Shown here: piece after piece, positions 24,503 through 32,681 of the stretch | Layout of the letters: the number at the start of each line of letters is the position of its first letter | Position numbering within the stretch: position 1 is the first letter of the stretch | Assembly: GCA_035540975.1 (NCBI GenBank) | Contig: DATLFN010000029.1 | Coordinates: 1-54,181, forward strand | From: Acidimicrobiales bacterium | GTDB lineage: Bacteria; Actinomycetota; Acidimicrobiia; Acidimicrobiales; GCA-2861595 | Length of the DNA stretch: 54,181 bases | Reading direction: 5' to 3' | Notes under the pieces: model-generated | What the model was told of the DNA's origin: nothing | The model's database searches: none | What the model saw: the letters and a program-made list of their open reading frames with translations, nothing else | Position numbers and translations under genes: made by a program

Positions 24503-24804
24503 CAGCAGGAGGACCTCCAGCTGGACGGCGCTCGTGAAGCACCGCTCGACGAAGGAGCGGAGATCGGCCGGAAAGTCCCCCTTTGCGATCGACGGACGCT
24601 ACCGGGCGGGCGGCCCCGTGGGGTGGTCCTCGGGCCTGACGTCACGGCATCACCGGATGGTCTCGATCGACGGCCTCGCGACCGAGTCCCCGAGCACGGG
24701 GCACCACGTGCCGGTGTCGCCGATTCACGGAGTCGGAGGCAGCTGGCGGCGTGCGAACGGCGTGCCGGCGCGTTCGATCCGTCCGTGCGTTGCATCATCG
24801 GGTC

Positions 24805-25167
24805 GTGAGCGATCCCATCCACGTTGGCCGGCTGGATCCAGCCGAGTGGCTCGGCCGATCTGTCCGCGTGGTCATTGATCGGTCGCTCAGGTCCCTGCAT
24901 CCGAGCGGCACATTCCGGTACGAGCACAACTACGGCTTCATCCCGGGGTTCATCGCCGCGGATGGCGAGGAGCTCGACGCGTACGTCCTTGGCCCGACGG
25001 AGCCCCTCGACGAGTATGTCGGCACCGTCATCGCCGTCGTTCTCAGGGACGACGACATCGACGACAAGCTCGTCGTGGGCGACGCGCGCGACTGGACGGC
25101 AGACATCGTCACAGTCGATCAGGTTCCAAGAGCAGTTCTTCGGCTCGACCGTCTCACCGGGGCTTGA
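24805..25167 (+). CDS. Short inorganic-pyrophosphatase-like protein
   Basis: 120 aa, GTG start. Resembles the core of soluble inorganic pyrophosphatase: FRYEHNYGFIPG, DGEELDAYVLG (metal-binding Asp residues), and DDDIDDKLVVGD (Asp/Lys). It is ~50 residues shorter than the standard enzyme: the N-terminal Glu/Lys part and the C-terminal region are missing. Small proteins of this type exist in many bacteria; activity on pyrophosphate is uncertain. It stands alone in a sparse region; 24590-24804 upstream shows no gene. Confidence 0.75.
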   Translation: MSDPIHVGRLDPAEWLGRSVRVVIDRSLRSLHPSGTFRYEHNYGFIPGFIAADGEELDAYVLGPTEPLDEYVGTVIAVVLRDDDIDDKLVVGDARDWTADIVTVDQVPRAVLRLDRLTGA

Positions 25168-25276
25168 GCACCCCGGCTCGCACCGGACGCGGCACGAGGA
25201 CGCCTGCCTCGCCGGCCCGCGCGCCGGAACGGCGGTTCTTCACCGGCCCAGAACCACACGCATGACCGCTTGCACG

Positions 25277-25723
25277 TCACCTGCCAAGGAGGCGCTCGAG
25301 CTGGTCGGCGAGGTCCTCGGGGAAGACGGTTTCGCCCGTGCTGCGGAGCTCCTCGACGGACCACCACCGATGGCTCCGGAACGTTGCCAACTCGGTGGCC
25401 GTCCATCGGGTGAGGGCCGGTTCGAACGTCGGCGTGCGGACGAGGAAGAACCACTCCTCCTGGTCGTACTCCGTTCCTTCGAACTCCCAGGCGAACATCC
25501 TCGTGAAGACGACGGGCCCCGGCTCCTCTACCACCAGGCCCGTTTCCTCGAACACCTCACGAATGGCGGCGTCCTCAGGCGTCTCCCCCGCTTCCACGGC
25601 GCCGCCGACGGGGAACCACCACGCTGGTCGGTCGGGCTTGGTGCGGTCGATTCCGCTGAGGAGAAGAACGTGCCGGCGATCGTCGACGAGCAGCACCTTG
25701 GAGCTGTGTCTTCGAACGCCCAC
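25277..25723 (-). CDS. Nudix hydrolase
   Basis: 148 aa. The Nudix box is complete: GGAVEAGETPEDAAIREVFEE followed by TGL (GX5EX7REUXEEXGU), starting near residue 40. WWFPVGG precedes it, and the remainder is an alpha/beta fold with HRWWSVEEL. It should cleave a nucleoside diphosphate linked to another moiety; substrate unknown. GTG 25723 with AGGGGCG upstream. Divergent from corA, with 77 bases between starts. Confidence 0.92.
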   Translation of the reverse strand: MGVRRHSSKVLLVDDRRHVLLLSGIDRTKPDRPAWWFPVGGAVEAGETPEDAAIREVFEETGLVVEEPGPVVFTRMFAWEFEGTEYDQEEWFFLVRTPTFEPALTRWTATELATFRSHRWWSVEELRSTGETVFPEDLADQLERLLGR

Positions 25724-25773
25724 CGCCCCTCATTCTCGCCGACGACCCGGCGTTCCGGCGACGTCCGTAGCGG

Positions 25774-25790
25774 TTGCAAGCCCCTGCAAG
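25774..25790. repeat. TGCAAG direct repeat upstream of corA
   Basis: TTGCAAG (25774-25780) and CTGCAAG (25784-25790): the TGCAAG units are 10 bases apart, one helical turn, ending 10 bases before the corA start. The half-site matches that of the XRE operator at 21894-21910. Could be chance. Confidence 0.35.
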
Positions 25791-25800
25791 ACTGGCCACC

Positions 25801-26769
25801 GTGATCGTCGATTGTGCCGTGTACAGAAACGGGAAGCGTGCTCCCGAGCCGCTCGACCTGAACAACGCGCTCAACACCGCCCGAGCCGATGGCGGGTTCG
25901 TGTGGATCGGGCTCCACGAACCGACCGGCGACGAGTTCTCCAGCGTCGCCGAGGCGTTCGGCCTCCACCCCCTGGCCGTCGAGGACGCCATCCACGCCCA
26001 GCAAAGGCCGAAGCTGGAGCGCTACGGCGACAGCCTGTTCATGGTGTTCAAGCCAGCACGGTACGTGGACGCCGAAGAGGTCGTCGAGGTCGGCCAGATC
26101 ATGGTCTTCCTCGGGTCGGAGTTCGTGGTCACGGTGCGCCACGGCGAGTCGACGGAGCTCGCTGACGTGCGCCGGATGCTGGAGGAGGACCCGGCCCGCT
26201 TGGACTGGGGGCCAGGGGCGGTGCTCCACGCCATCGCCGACAAGGTGGTCGATGACTACGCGGCCGTGATGGTCGGCCTCGACGACGACATCGACCAGAT
26301 CGAGCAGCACGTGTTCGCCGGACCGAAGGCCACCCACGCCGAGCGGATCTTCAAGCTCAAGCGAGAGCTACTCGACTTCCGGCGGGCGGTCGACCCTCTC
26401 GAAGCACCCCTCGCCGAGCTGGCGGCCGGGGTGAAGCCCGTCGACGAACGCTCGTCGAACTACTTCCGCAACGTCCACGACCACGTGCTTCGGGCGTCAG
26501 AGCACCTCGCCGGCCTGGACGCTCTGCTCGACAGCGCGCTCAATGCCAACGTCGCCCAGGTGGGAATGCGACAGAACGAGGACATGCGCAAGATCTCGGC
26601 GTGGGTCGCCATCATCGCCACGCCGACCTTGATCGCGGGCATCTACGGCATGAACTTCGAGCACATGCCGGAACTGGAGTGGGTCGTCGGCTACCCGGTC
26701 GCGCTGGCGGTGATGGTCACGGTGTGCATCCTCTTGTACCGGAACTTCAAACGGCGGGAATGGCTTTGA
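25801..26769 (+). CDS. corA: CorA-family Mg2+/divalent cation channel
   Basis: 322 aa. A large cytoplasmic alpha/beta domain with long helices is followed by two C-terminal membrane helices. The GMN selectivity motif appears as YGMNFEHMPE between them, and a basic tail (NFKRREWL) closes the protein. Forms pentamers in the cytoplasmic membrane. GTG 25801 gives the usual VIVDCAVY start; an in-frame TTG at 25774 is less likely. Divergent from the Nudix gene. Confidence 0.94.
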   Translation: MIVDCAVYRNGKRAPEPLDLNNALNTARADGGFVWIGLHEPTGDEFSSVAEAFGLHPLAVEDAIHAQQRPKLERYGDSLFMVFKPARYVDAEEVVEVGQIMVFLGSEFVVTVRHGESTELADVRRMLEEDPARLDWGPGAVLHAIADKVVDDYAAVMVGLDDDIDQIEQHVFAGPKATHAERIFKLKRELLDFRRAVDPLEAPLAELAAGVKPVDERSSNYFRNVHDHVLRASEHLAGLDALLDSALNANVAQVGMRQNEDMRKISAWVAIIATPTLIAGIYGMNFEHMPELEWVVGYPVALAVMVTVCILLYRNFKRREWL

Positions 26770-26845
26770 GCGACGGCCCTTTGGGGACCAATGCTTCGGA
26801 ACGCGGGCGCCTCCGCCTCGGTTCCCTGGCAGCGGACGACGAGCC

Positions 26846-27529
26846 TCAAGTGCGAACGAGCCGCAGCGAGTGGATCCGGATCCACACGAGGGTCGGGATG
26901 GGGAGAGGCCGGCAGAGCCGCGGCGTGACGCGGCGGACGGTGCCGATCGGTACCCCATCGAAGGACTGATAGGAGGTGATCACCTGGGCGGCGCGCGCCC
27001 AGGTCCCGAACGCCGTTGCCGTGTAGTCATGTCGACGGATGAGCCCGTCTCGGCCGATGTGCAGCGTGTGAACGCGGCCGTGACCGGCGATCGTGTCCGG
27101 GAGCGTGATCCGGAGCCGACGGAGAGCACCGGCGTCGGGAGGGCGGTCGACACGCTCGGCCCGAGCGAGGAGGAGTGGCAGGGTCATGTAGGTCCACATG
27201 GCGGCTGAGGCGAAGGTGCCGAGATCTTCGGGCTGCCACCGGAACCGACGTGAACCGGAGCGCAGGCCGGCGAGCCGCGACTTCAGTTCCTCGCTGCTGG
27301 TGACGTTGACCGTCCATGGCCTGGGACCGTCGGCGGTGAGGGCAATCTCTTGGCGGACCGGGCTCAGGCGCGCCTCGACATGTGCCAGTGCGTGAGCCTG
27401 TCGTTTGGCGGCGAAGGCGAGCCCGCCACTCGAGAACGAGACGTCGATGTAGTCGGCAGCGGCCATGGACGCAGCGCCGTGCGCGTCGGCCACTTCGCGT
27501 GCGAGGTCGAGCGCGGCGAGGGCGATCAT
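26846..27529 (-). CDS. Conserved actinobacterial protein of unknown function
   Basis: 227 aa. Its ATG overlaps the stop of an alpha/beta hydrolase gene (ATGA at 27526-27529), so the two form an operon. Visible pattern: an early strand FSSGGLAFAAKRQ, a central RRFRWQPEDLGTFASAAMWTY, and a terminal RHDYTATAFG and PTLVWIRIHSL, reading as a beta-rich fold similar to a group of uncharacterised actinobacterial proteins. No catalytic motif or membrane helix. Possible partner of the hydrolase and target of the divergent HxlR regulator. Confidence 0.72.
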   Translation of the reverse strand: MIALAALDLAREVADAHGAASMAAADYIDVSFSSGGLAFAAKRQAHALAHVEARLSPVRQEIALTADGPRPWTVNVTSSEELKSRLAGLRSGSRRFRWQPEDLGTFASAAMWTYMTLPLLLARAERVDRPPDAGALRRLRITLPDTIAGHGRVHTLHIGRDGLIRRHDYTATAFGTWARAAQVITSYQSFDGVPIGTVRRVTPRLCRPLPIPTLVWIRIHSLRLVRT

Positions 27530-28335
27530 CGGCTGACTGCGGTGGCCAACCCGGCGATCTCGTCAGCGAGCTCGGTCGGGCACTCGTGTGGAAGGAAGTG
27601 GCCCACGCCCTCGAAGATGCGCAGGCGGCCGTTCGCGGCAGCGGCGGTGCGCTCGGCCTGTTCCACCGGGAAGAAGGGATCTCGGTCGCCCCACCCGACG
27701 AGCACCGGGACCTCGACGGACTCCAGCGCCGCGGCGACCGGCGCGTACAGCTCGGGCAGGCTCGAGAGCGCTTCGGAGAAGATTGCCGCGATGGTTCGCC
27801 GCTGGGGCCTGTCGCCGACGTAGACGTCGGCATCGGGTGGCGGCGATCCCGGCCCGGTTCCTTGACGGAGCATGAGCCGGAGCGAGGGAGCCGTGAAGAG
27901 CAGTCGCGAGAACAGCCCACCCAGCATCGGGGCGTTGGCCAGCGACAACGGGAACGGGATCGGTGTGTCGGGGAACATGTTGCCCGAGAGCAACGACAAG
28001 GCGGCGACGAGATCTGGGCGGCCTGCCGCGAGAAGGGCGCTCACGGGGGCACCGAAGTCATGTCCGACGACGGTTGCCCCACGCACCCCGACGTCGTCGA
28101 GCAGGGCCGCGACGCCGGCCGCCTGCGCCGCGGGGCCGACGGCGTCGATGGTGGGGCTCGTCGGGCCGTCGCTCGCGCCGAACCCGACGAGGTCGGGCGT
28201 GACGACGTCGAACGAACCGTCGAGCGCAGCCTCCACCCGCGCCCACGCCCGGCCCTGCCCGGGAATGCCGTGCAGCAACACGACCGTGGGCCCGCTGCCG
28301 CTTCGTCGATAGGCCAGCCCCTCGCCTGCACGCAT
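27526..28335 (-). CDS. Alpha/beta hydrolase
   Basis: 269 aa. Oxyanion motif LLHGIPGQGRAW near residue 20, nucleophile elbow VVGHDFGAP near 93 (Asp as nucleophile, as in epoxide hydrolases and haloalkane dehalogenases), acid in WGDRDPFFP and catalytic His in GVGHFLPHE. Substrate not determinable. GGAGGG precedes the ATG by 6 bases. Divergent from the HxlR regulator across a 45-base AT-richer gap with a palindrome, so probably under its control. Confidence 0.9.
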   Translation of the reverse strand: MRAGEGLAYRRSGSGPTVVLLHGIPGQGRAWARVEAALDGSFDVVTPDLVGFGASDGPTSPTIDAVGPAAQAAGVAALLDDVGVRGATVVGHDFGAPVSALLAAGRPDLVAALSLLSGNMFPDTPIPFPLSLANAPMLGGLFSRLLFTAPSLRLMLRQGTGPGSPPPDADVYVGDRPQRRTIAAIFSEALSSLPELYAPVAAALESVEVPVLVGWGDRDPFFPVEQAERTAAAANGRLRIFEGVGHFLPHECPTELADEIAGLATAVSR

Positions 28336-28349
28336 GCCGCCCTCCTCAT

Positions 28350-28373
28350 CTACTCCATATAGTGTAGTAGACT
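28350..28373. promoter_or_regulatory. HxlR operator and leaderless -10 element
   Basis: An AT-rich island. CTACT (28350-28354) is repeated inverted as AGTAG (28366-28370). TAGACT (28368-28373) lies 7 bases before the HxlR GTG, and TACACT on the minus strand (28367-28362) could serve the hydrolase gene. The overlap of palindrome and both -10 elements suggests autoregulation. Confidence 0.6.
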
Positions 28374-28380
28374 CCACCGG

Positions 28381-29028
28381 GTGGGCGAACGCAAGTCCTA
28401 CGGTCAGTTCTGTGGGCTGGCTCGCGCTCTCGACCGGGTCGGGGACCGTTGGAGCCTGCTCATCGTGCGCGAGCTGCTGATCGGAGACCGCACCTTCCGA
28501 GCACTGGAGAGCGCCCTCAGCGGGATCAGCCCGTCGCTTCTCGCCAAGCGCCTCACCGCACTCATGGACGACGGACTCGTCGTTCGCAACGACGCTCCTC
28601 CCCGTTCCAAGAGCGTCGAGTACCACCTCACCGACGCCGGCCGGTCTCTCGAACCCGTCATCATCGACCTGATCCGCTGGGGTACCAGGTGGATGCTGGG
28701 CGGGCCCGGTGACGACCTGGTCGACCCGAGGTGGGCGCCCCTCGCCCTCCGGGCGCTGCTCGAGGACCAACCAGCTGGTCGCGGCCGCGTGCACCTCGAC
28801 GTCGACGGCATCGAGGTGACGGTCAGCGCCTCGAATGGGCGACGCCGGGTGACACCGGGGCATCACGGGCTTCCGGACGCCACCGTCGCCGCACCGCTGC
28901 CCGCGCTCTTGGCGATGGCCGCCGGCGCCGTGACACTGCAGCGCTCGACTGTCGCGGTCTCCGGTGACGCAGCTGTTGCCGACGAACTCCTCTGTGCTCC
29001 CGTGGCGGGGGATCGCGACGGTCGTTGA
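28381..29028 (+). CDS. HxlR-family transcriptional regulator
   Basis: 215 aa. N-terminal winged helix of the HxlR type (CGLARALDRVGDRWSLLIVRELL, FRALESALSGISPSLLAKRL, a wing with Pro/Arg, then YHLTDAGRSLEPVI). About 100 extra residues follow, possibly a sterol-carrier-like ligand domain (VHLDVDGIEVTVSASNG, AAPLPALLAMAAGAV). GTG start at a leaderless position. Likely a repressor of the divergent hydrolase operon. The pattern with an extended C-terminus is common in actinobacterial relatives. Confidence 0.9.
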   Translation: MGERKSYGQFCGLARALDRVGDRWSLLIVRELLIGDRTFRALESALSGISPSLLAKRLTALMDDGLVVRNDAPPRSKSVEYHLTDAGRSLEPVIIDLIRWGTRWMLGGPGDDLVDPRWAPLALRALLEDQPAGRGRVHLDVDGIEVTVSASNGRRRVTPGHHGLPDATVAAPLPALLAMAAGAVTLQRSTVAVSGDAAVADELLCAPVAGDRDGR

Positions 29029-29104
29029 GGTGATGGTTCGATCACCGTGCGCCGTGCGGCGATGAGATCCAGGTGGCGGGGAGGTCCGATCATGCGCAAC
29101 GTTG

Positions 29105-29463
29105 TCAGACCGGGAGTTCGATGCTGCCGCCGGCGTTGAGAGGGTCGCGCAGCAGTCGGCGGAGCGACATGCCGAGGCCGTACGTGTTGATCCCCCTGGT
29201 CGGGGTGATGCGCAGGAAGCAGCCACGGGCATTGTCGAGCTCGCCGTGACCGGTGATCGAACGCAGTTGGCCGTTCGCGAGCAGCCCGACGATCACGGGG
29301 TCGTCGTTGTCGAGGATCGCTGCTCGCGCCTGGAAGAACACCGACGACGGCGGCCCGACCGGGAGCCTCCGGACCGGATGTTCACGCCGACCCGCGGGTT
29401 GGCGGCGATGTTCACCGCCTTGCGGCTCGTACGCAGCGTGTTCACGTACAGCGTGGTGCCTAT
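29105..29463 (-). pseudogene. Remnant of a PPOX-class flavin/F420 enzyme, 5' deleted and frameshifted
   Basis: Reading minus strand from ~29463: GTTLYVNTLRTSRKAVNIAANP continues to VGVNIRSGG, then the frame must shift (near 29370) to pick up SVFFQARAAILDNDDPVIVGLL, SITGHGELDNARGCFLRITP and NTYGLGMSL to the stop at 29105. This matches the C-terminal two thirds of a pyridoxamine-5'-phosphate-oxidase-like protein. The N-terminal part is missing; it abuts the truncated AraC gene. Confidence 0.7.
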
Positions 29464-29464
29464 G

Positions 29465-29963
29465 GCCGGAGATCGTGAAGGACGAGCCGGGCCAGGAGGC
29501 CATCCTCGACCGGCTGCTCGATCTGTTCCTGATCGCCGCGCTGCGGCGGTGGTTCGCCGGCCTCGGTGCCGAGGCGCCGGCCTGGTACCGGGCCCACGGC
29601 GATCCCGTGGTCGGCCGGGCACTCCGCATGCTGCTCAACAACCCGGCGCAACCGTGGACCGTGGCCGCGTTGGCGCGCCACGCCGGGGTCTCGCGGGCGG
29701 CCCTGGCCCGTCGGTTCACCCTGCTGGTGGGGGAGCCGCCCATGACATTCCTCACCGCGTGGCGGATGGCGCTTGCCGCCGACCTGCTGCGAGAGCCGGG
29801 GGAAACCGTCGCCTCGGTCGCCCGCCACGTCGGGTACGGCAGCCCCTTCGCTCTGAGCACCGCCTTCAAACGGGCGCGTGGCATCAGCCCGCACCAGTAC
29901 CGGGCTCACGCCCGTCAGGGCCACCCCCCGAGGGGCCCTCTCGGCCCGCCGGGCGGCGAGTGA
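29465..29963 (+). pseudogene. 5'-truncated AraC-family regulator
   Basis: About 163 residues of an AraC protein: end of the sensor domain (DRLLDLFLIAALRRWF), a linker APAWYRAHGDPVVGRAL, and a complete double helix-turn-helix (WTVAALARHAGVSRAALARRF and GETVASVARHVGYGSPFALSTAFKR). The N-terminal ~130 residues of the cupin sensor are gone. A GTG at 29475 could give a 162 aa protein with DNA binding intact, so residual function is possible. Confidence 0.75.
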
Positions 29964-30719
29964 CCCGCCCGGGGCGACGCGGCGATGACGTCGGACCGAC
30001 GGTCTCGGTCCGGTGCGGGAAGGAGCGGAGACGGCGCGTGGTGCATGACCGGCCCTCGAGTGCCATGTCGCAGGCCCCCCTGGGCTTCGGCAAAGCCGCC
30101 GTAGCCGTCAGCGAACCGTAGGTGGCTCCATGCCACGAGCGTGCGCACCGCGGCGTGGACAAACGGCCAGACCGCACGTCGGCGGCACCACTCGCCGCTG
30201 CGAGGCGGACGCAGCCGGCGAAGGATGCCGGCGATGGCCTCTGTCGGTTGGCTCGCCGATGCATCCGAGGAGTCGCTCGGGTCGGCGCGGGCCGAAGCCA
30301 TGCCCGAACTGGCCGGGCCTCCGACTCTGCGCGAGGGCGCTCGGCCGGTCTGCGGAGGACGAGGCCGTCCCTCGCTGTGCCCGACGTCGTGGCCGTCACC
30401 CGGCATCCGGCGCTCGTGGCGACCGCCTCGTGCAACGAGTCCCTCTGGGGGGCTTCACGGCTACGAACCACTTGTGGGAGCGAAACGCCATGGTCCTCGC
30501 CGCGGTGGTCGACTTCGAGGAGAGCGTTGCGGCGGACTTCCACTTCGACGTCCGTTACCTCCCCGGCAACGCCCGCACCCTGGACCTGCTCCTCGCACCG
30601 CCAGGGTGTACGAACGGCGGTCCGGGCGCAAGGTCGCACCGGGGCGGGTCATGGCGTGGAACGCTCTCACCGTCCGCGGCGACGCCCGGGGGCGACGGTC
30701 GCCTCAGCGGTGCAGAGTG
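29964..30719. other. Gene-poor stretch with no supported gene
   Basis: About 750 bases. Several open frames exist on both strands but none has a recognisable fold or a ribosome site with a sensible start. A stretch at 30490-30600 (AAVVDFEESVAADFHFDVRY in one frame) looks protein-like and may be a fragment of a lost gene; it runs in frame toward the antitoxin without a stop. I see no terminal repeats of a mobile element. Confidence 0.5.
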
Positions 30720-30725
30720 TATGGT
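30720..30725 (+). promoter_or_regulatory. -10 element of the toxin-antitoxin pair
   Basis: TATGGT followed by seven bases and ATG 30733. It decides between the two in-frame ATGs (30721 and 30733) in favour of the second, as a leaderless start. Confidence 0.55.
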
Positions 30726-30732
30726 GAGTGGT

Positions 30733-30993
30733 ATGGCGACGAAGAAGGTCACCGTGACTCTCGATGAACAACAGGTCGAGAGGATCCGGCGGCTCGTGGG
30801 AGCGGGCAAGGTGGCGACCGTGTCGGGTTTCGTCCAGCACGCCGTAGCCGTCTCACTCGACGATGTCGCCGGGTGGGGGGCGATGCTCGCCGAGGCCCTG
30901 GCCCAGACGGGCGGCGACCTGACCGACGAGGAGCGGGCGTGGGCGGACCGGATGCTCGGGACGGGCACGAAGGCAGGGTCGACGGCCGCATGA
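30733..30993 (+). CDS. VapB-like antitoxin
   Basis: 86 aa. The N-terminus KKVTVTLDEQQVERIRRLV has the strand-helix pattern of ribbon-helix-helix or AbrB-type antitoxins, and the acidic C-terminus (GGDLTDEERAWADRML) would wrap the toxin. Its stop overlaps the toxin ATG (ATGA, 30990-30993), the normal type II order. It should bind DNA near its own promoter and neutralise the PIN toxin. Confidence 0.82.
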   Translation: MATKKVTVTLDEQQVERIRRLVGAGKVATVSGFVQHAVAVSLDDVAGWGAMLAEALAQTGGDLTDEERAWADRMLGTGTKAGSTAA

Positions 30994-31370
30994 CTCAGGG
31001 GATCACCCTCGACGCCGGAACCCTGATCGCCGTCGACCGGGACGATCGGTCGGTTGTCGTGATCCTCGCCCGGGCCACCGAGGTCGGGGCTCGGCTCACA
31101 CTGCCAGCAGCAGCGCTGGCCCAGGCGATCCGCCGGCCCGAGCGCCAGGTCCGGCTTGCCCGCTTGATCCGCCAACCGAACGCGGACGTCGTGGCGCTCG
31201 ACCGGGTGGACGCGACGAACGTCGGGCGCCTGCTGTCGGCCTCCGGTACGGCCGACGTGGTCGACGCTCATGTCGTCATCTGCGCCCGTCGGGCAGACCA
31301 GAGAGTGCTGACATCGGATGCGAGCGAGCTCCGCCGCCTCGATCCACAGCTCGAGGTCGTCGAGGTCTGA
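30990..31370 (+). CDS. VapC-like PIN-domain toxin
   Basis: 126 aa. Opens with ITLDAGTLIAVDR, the first PIN Asp in the usual place; the later acidic residues occur in TADVVDAHVVICAR and LTSDASELRRL. An Mg2+-dependent RNase fold, likely cleaving tRNA or rRNA when free of the antitoxin. Translationally coupled to the antitoxin. Located among decayed genes, as mobile-type TA pairs often are. Confidence 0.82.
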   Translation: MTQGITLDAGTLIAVDRDDRSVVVILARATEVGARLTLPAAALAQAIRRPERQVRLARLIRQPNADVVALDRVDATNVGRLLSASGTADVVDAHVVICARRADQRVLTSDASELRRLDPQLEVVEV

Positions 31371-31685
31371 CGGCGCCCCGAGAGGCGCTCAGAAGCACGA
31401 GCGCCACACGGTGACAAGGCCCATCGTCGCGGTCTCCTCGATGGGCGCCACGAGCACCCCCTCGTCGAGGTCCGCGACCGTCTTTGAACGCACGCATGGT
31501 CGAGCGCCGTCTTCGCGGGCCACCTCGGCGCGACGAGGAGATCATGCGCAACCGCTCATCCCAGCGGGGCCGCAGCCGAAATCCTCCTTCGGCATGAGCC
31601 TGCCTACGCCCACCCCCGACAACAGGTCCTTCCGTACGAGGCTCCGTCGCGCGTCGCGCGTCGCGCGTCGTGGCACGATCGCGCG
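31371..31685. other. Intergenic, no gene; 7-bp tandem repeat at its end
   Basis: 315 bases without a supported frame. At 31646-31670 the unit GTCGCGC occurs three times in tandem plus GTCG, just upstream of the next gene. Confidence 0.6.
31646..31670. repeat. Tandem GTCGCGC x3.6
   Basis: Perfect 7-bp units, 15 bases before ATG 31686. Likely slippage-prone; may alter the promoter spacing of the downstream gene. Confidence 0.7.
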
Positions 31686-32060
31686 ATGGACGACGAACCC
31701 GAGGTGCGGCTCGTCAGGTGGGCCGGTCCGTGGAGCGAGACCGACCCCGACGCCAACCTGAAGGCGGACATCGCCTTGTACAGCAACGTCGACCCGCTGG
31801 CCACGGTGGGCAACCTGGCCGCCTCCGTCGACGTCCCGGTCGGCGCCGTCGTGCGCTACGTGCTGGCCCGCTGGGCGTCGGCCGGTTCGGAGGGCCTCCT
31901 TGCCGCCGGGCCGTCCGTCGTCAATCGCATGTGGGCGACCTGCGCGGAGGCCGAGGCGGCCGGCGACGACGAGGCCCGGTTGGCGGCCTACGCCGAGCTG
32001 CGGCAGATGGTGGCCTGGTTGCGCGTGCCGCTGGAGGGCGAGGCGGGCTATGGGGTGTGA
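31686..32060 (+). CDS. Small conserved actinobacterial protein (DUF6027-like)
   Basis: 124 aa, all-helical. Sequence VRLVRWAGPWSETDPDANLKADIALYSNVDPLATVGNLA followed by a helix VPVGAVVRYVLARWA and MVAWLRVPLE matches, from memory, a DUF6027-type family of actinobacteria; function undescribed. The central part may form a helix-turn-helix (LAASVDVPVGAVVRYV). No operon partner: the next gene is 208 bases away. Confidence 0.68.
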   Translation: MDDEPEVRLVRWAGPWSETDPDANLKADIALYSNVDPLATVGNLAASVDVPVGAVVRYVLARWASAGSEGLLAAGPSVVNRMWATCAEAEAAGDDEARLAAYAELRQMVAWLRVPLEGEAGYGV

Positions 32061-32268
32061 CGGCCACAGCGGGCCGGGGCGACCGCCGTGGCCGCGTGCC
32101 GGGTCGCCGGTAGCCGGCGGTCGCCGACCAGCGACCGGTACAGGCGCCGACCGGGGGCACCGCCGGTCCGAAGGGCGGTGCCGCCCGCCGATCTCGGGTC
32201 CCCGACGACCGTGCCGCTGTGGAGCCCCCTTGCACCTGCTCGGTCGGGGAAGTGAGACCATCACCACG

Positions 32269-32607
32269 ATGGCATACGACGAGAAGCTCGCCCGACGCAT
32301 CCGTGACGAGCTCGCCGGGCGGCCGGGTGTCACCGAGATGAAGATGTTCGGTGGGCTCGCGTTCTTGATCTCGGGGAACATGGCGGTGGCGGCGAGCGGC
32401 CAGGGTGGCCTGTTGGTCCGGGTCGACCCCGAGGAATCCGAGGCCCTGGTCGCCAGCGGGAAAGCCCGACGGATGGAGATGAGGGGCCGCGAGATGGCGG
32501 GTTGGCTGCGGGTCGATGCAGACGACGTCCGCACGGACGGCGACCTCTTCCAGTGGGTCGGGCTCGGTGCGGCCTACGCAGGGTCGTTGCCGGCGAAGAA
32601 GCGGTGA
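32269..32607 (+). CDS. TfoX/Sxy N-terminal domain protein
   Basis: 112 aa consisting only of the TfoX N-terminal domain: MAYDEKLARRIRDEL, EMKMFGGLAFLISGNMAVAAS, LLVRVDPEESEALV, and a terminal GWLRVDADDV and WVGLGAAYAGSLP. In proteobacteria the domain links to competence, but stand-alone actinobacterial versions have no known role. TTGCAC 17 bases before GAGACCAT may be a promoter. Single gene. Confidence 0.88.
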   Translation: MAYDEKLARRIRDELAGRPGVTEMKMFGGLAFLISGNMAVAASGQGGLLVRVDPEESEALVASGKARRMEMRGREMAGWLRVDADDVRTDGDLFQWVGLGAAYAGSLPAKKR

Positions 32608-32681
32608 TCGTCGGTCCCCGCGCCTTCACGGCGACCGCTCCGGCGGCCCACCCGGCCTCGGTCGACCAGCCCGGTCGCCCG

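Noticed and set aside
26779-26795. GGGGACCAATG as a second DosR-type site
   Set aside because: Only one half-site fits and it lies between the ends of two convergent genes, not upstream of a start.
30490-30732. ATG 30490 frame in line with the antitoxin (a possible longer antitoxin)
   Set aside because: The antitoxin fold starts at 30733 and a promoter element lies just before it. The upstream part is at most a fragment of another gene.
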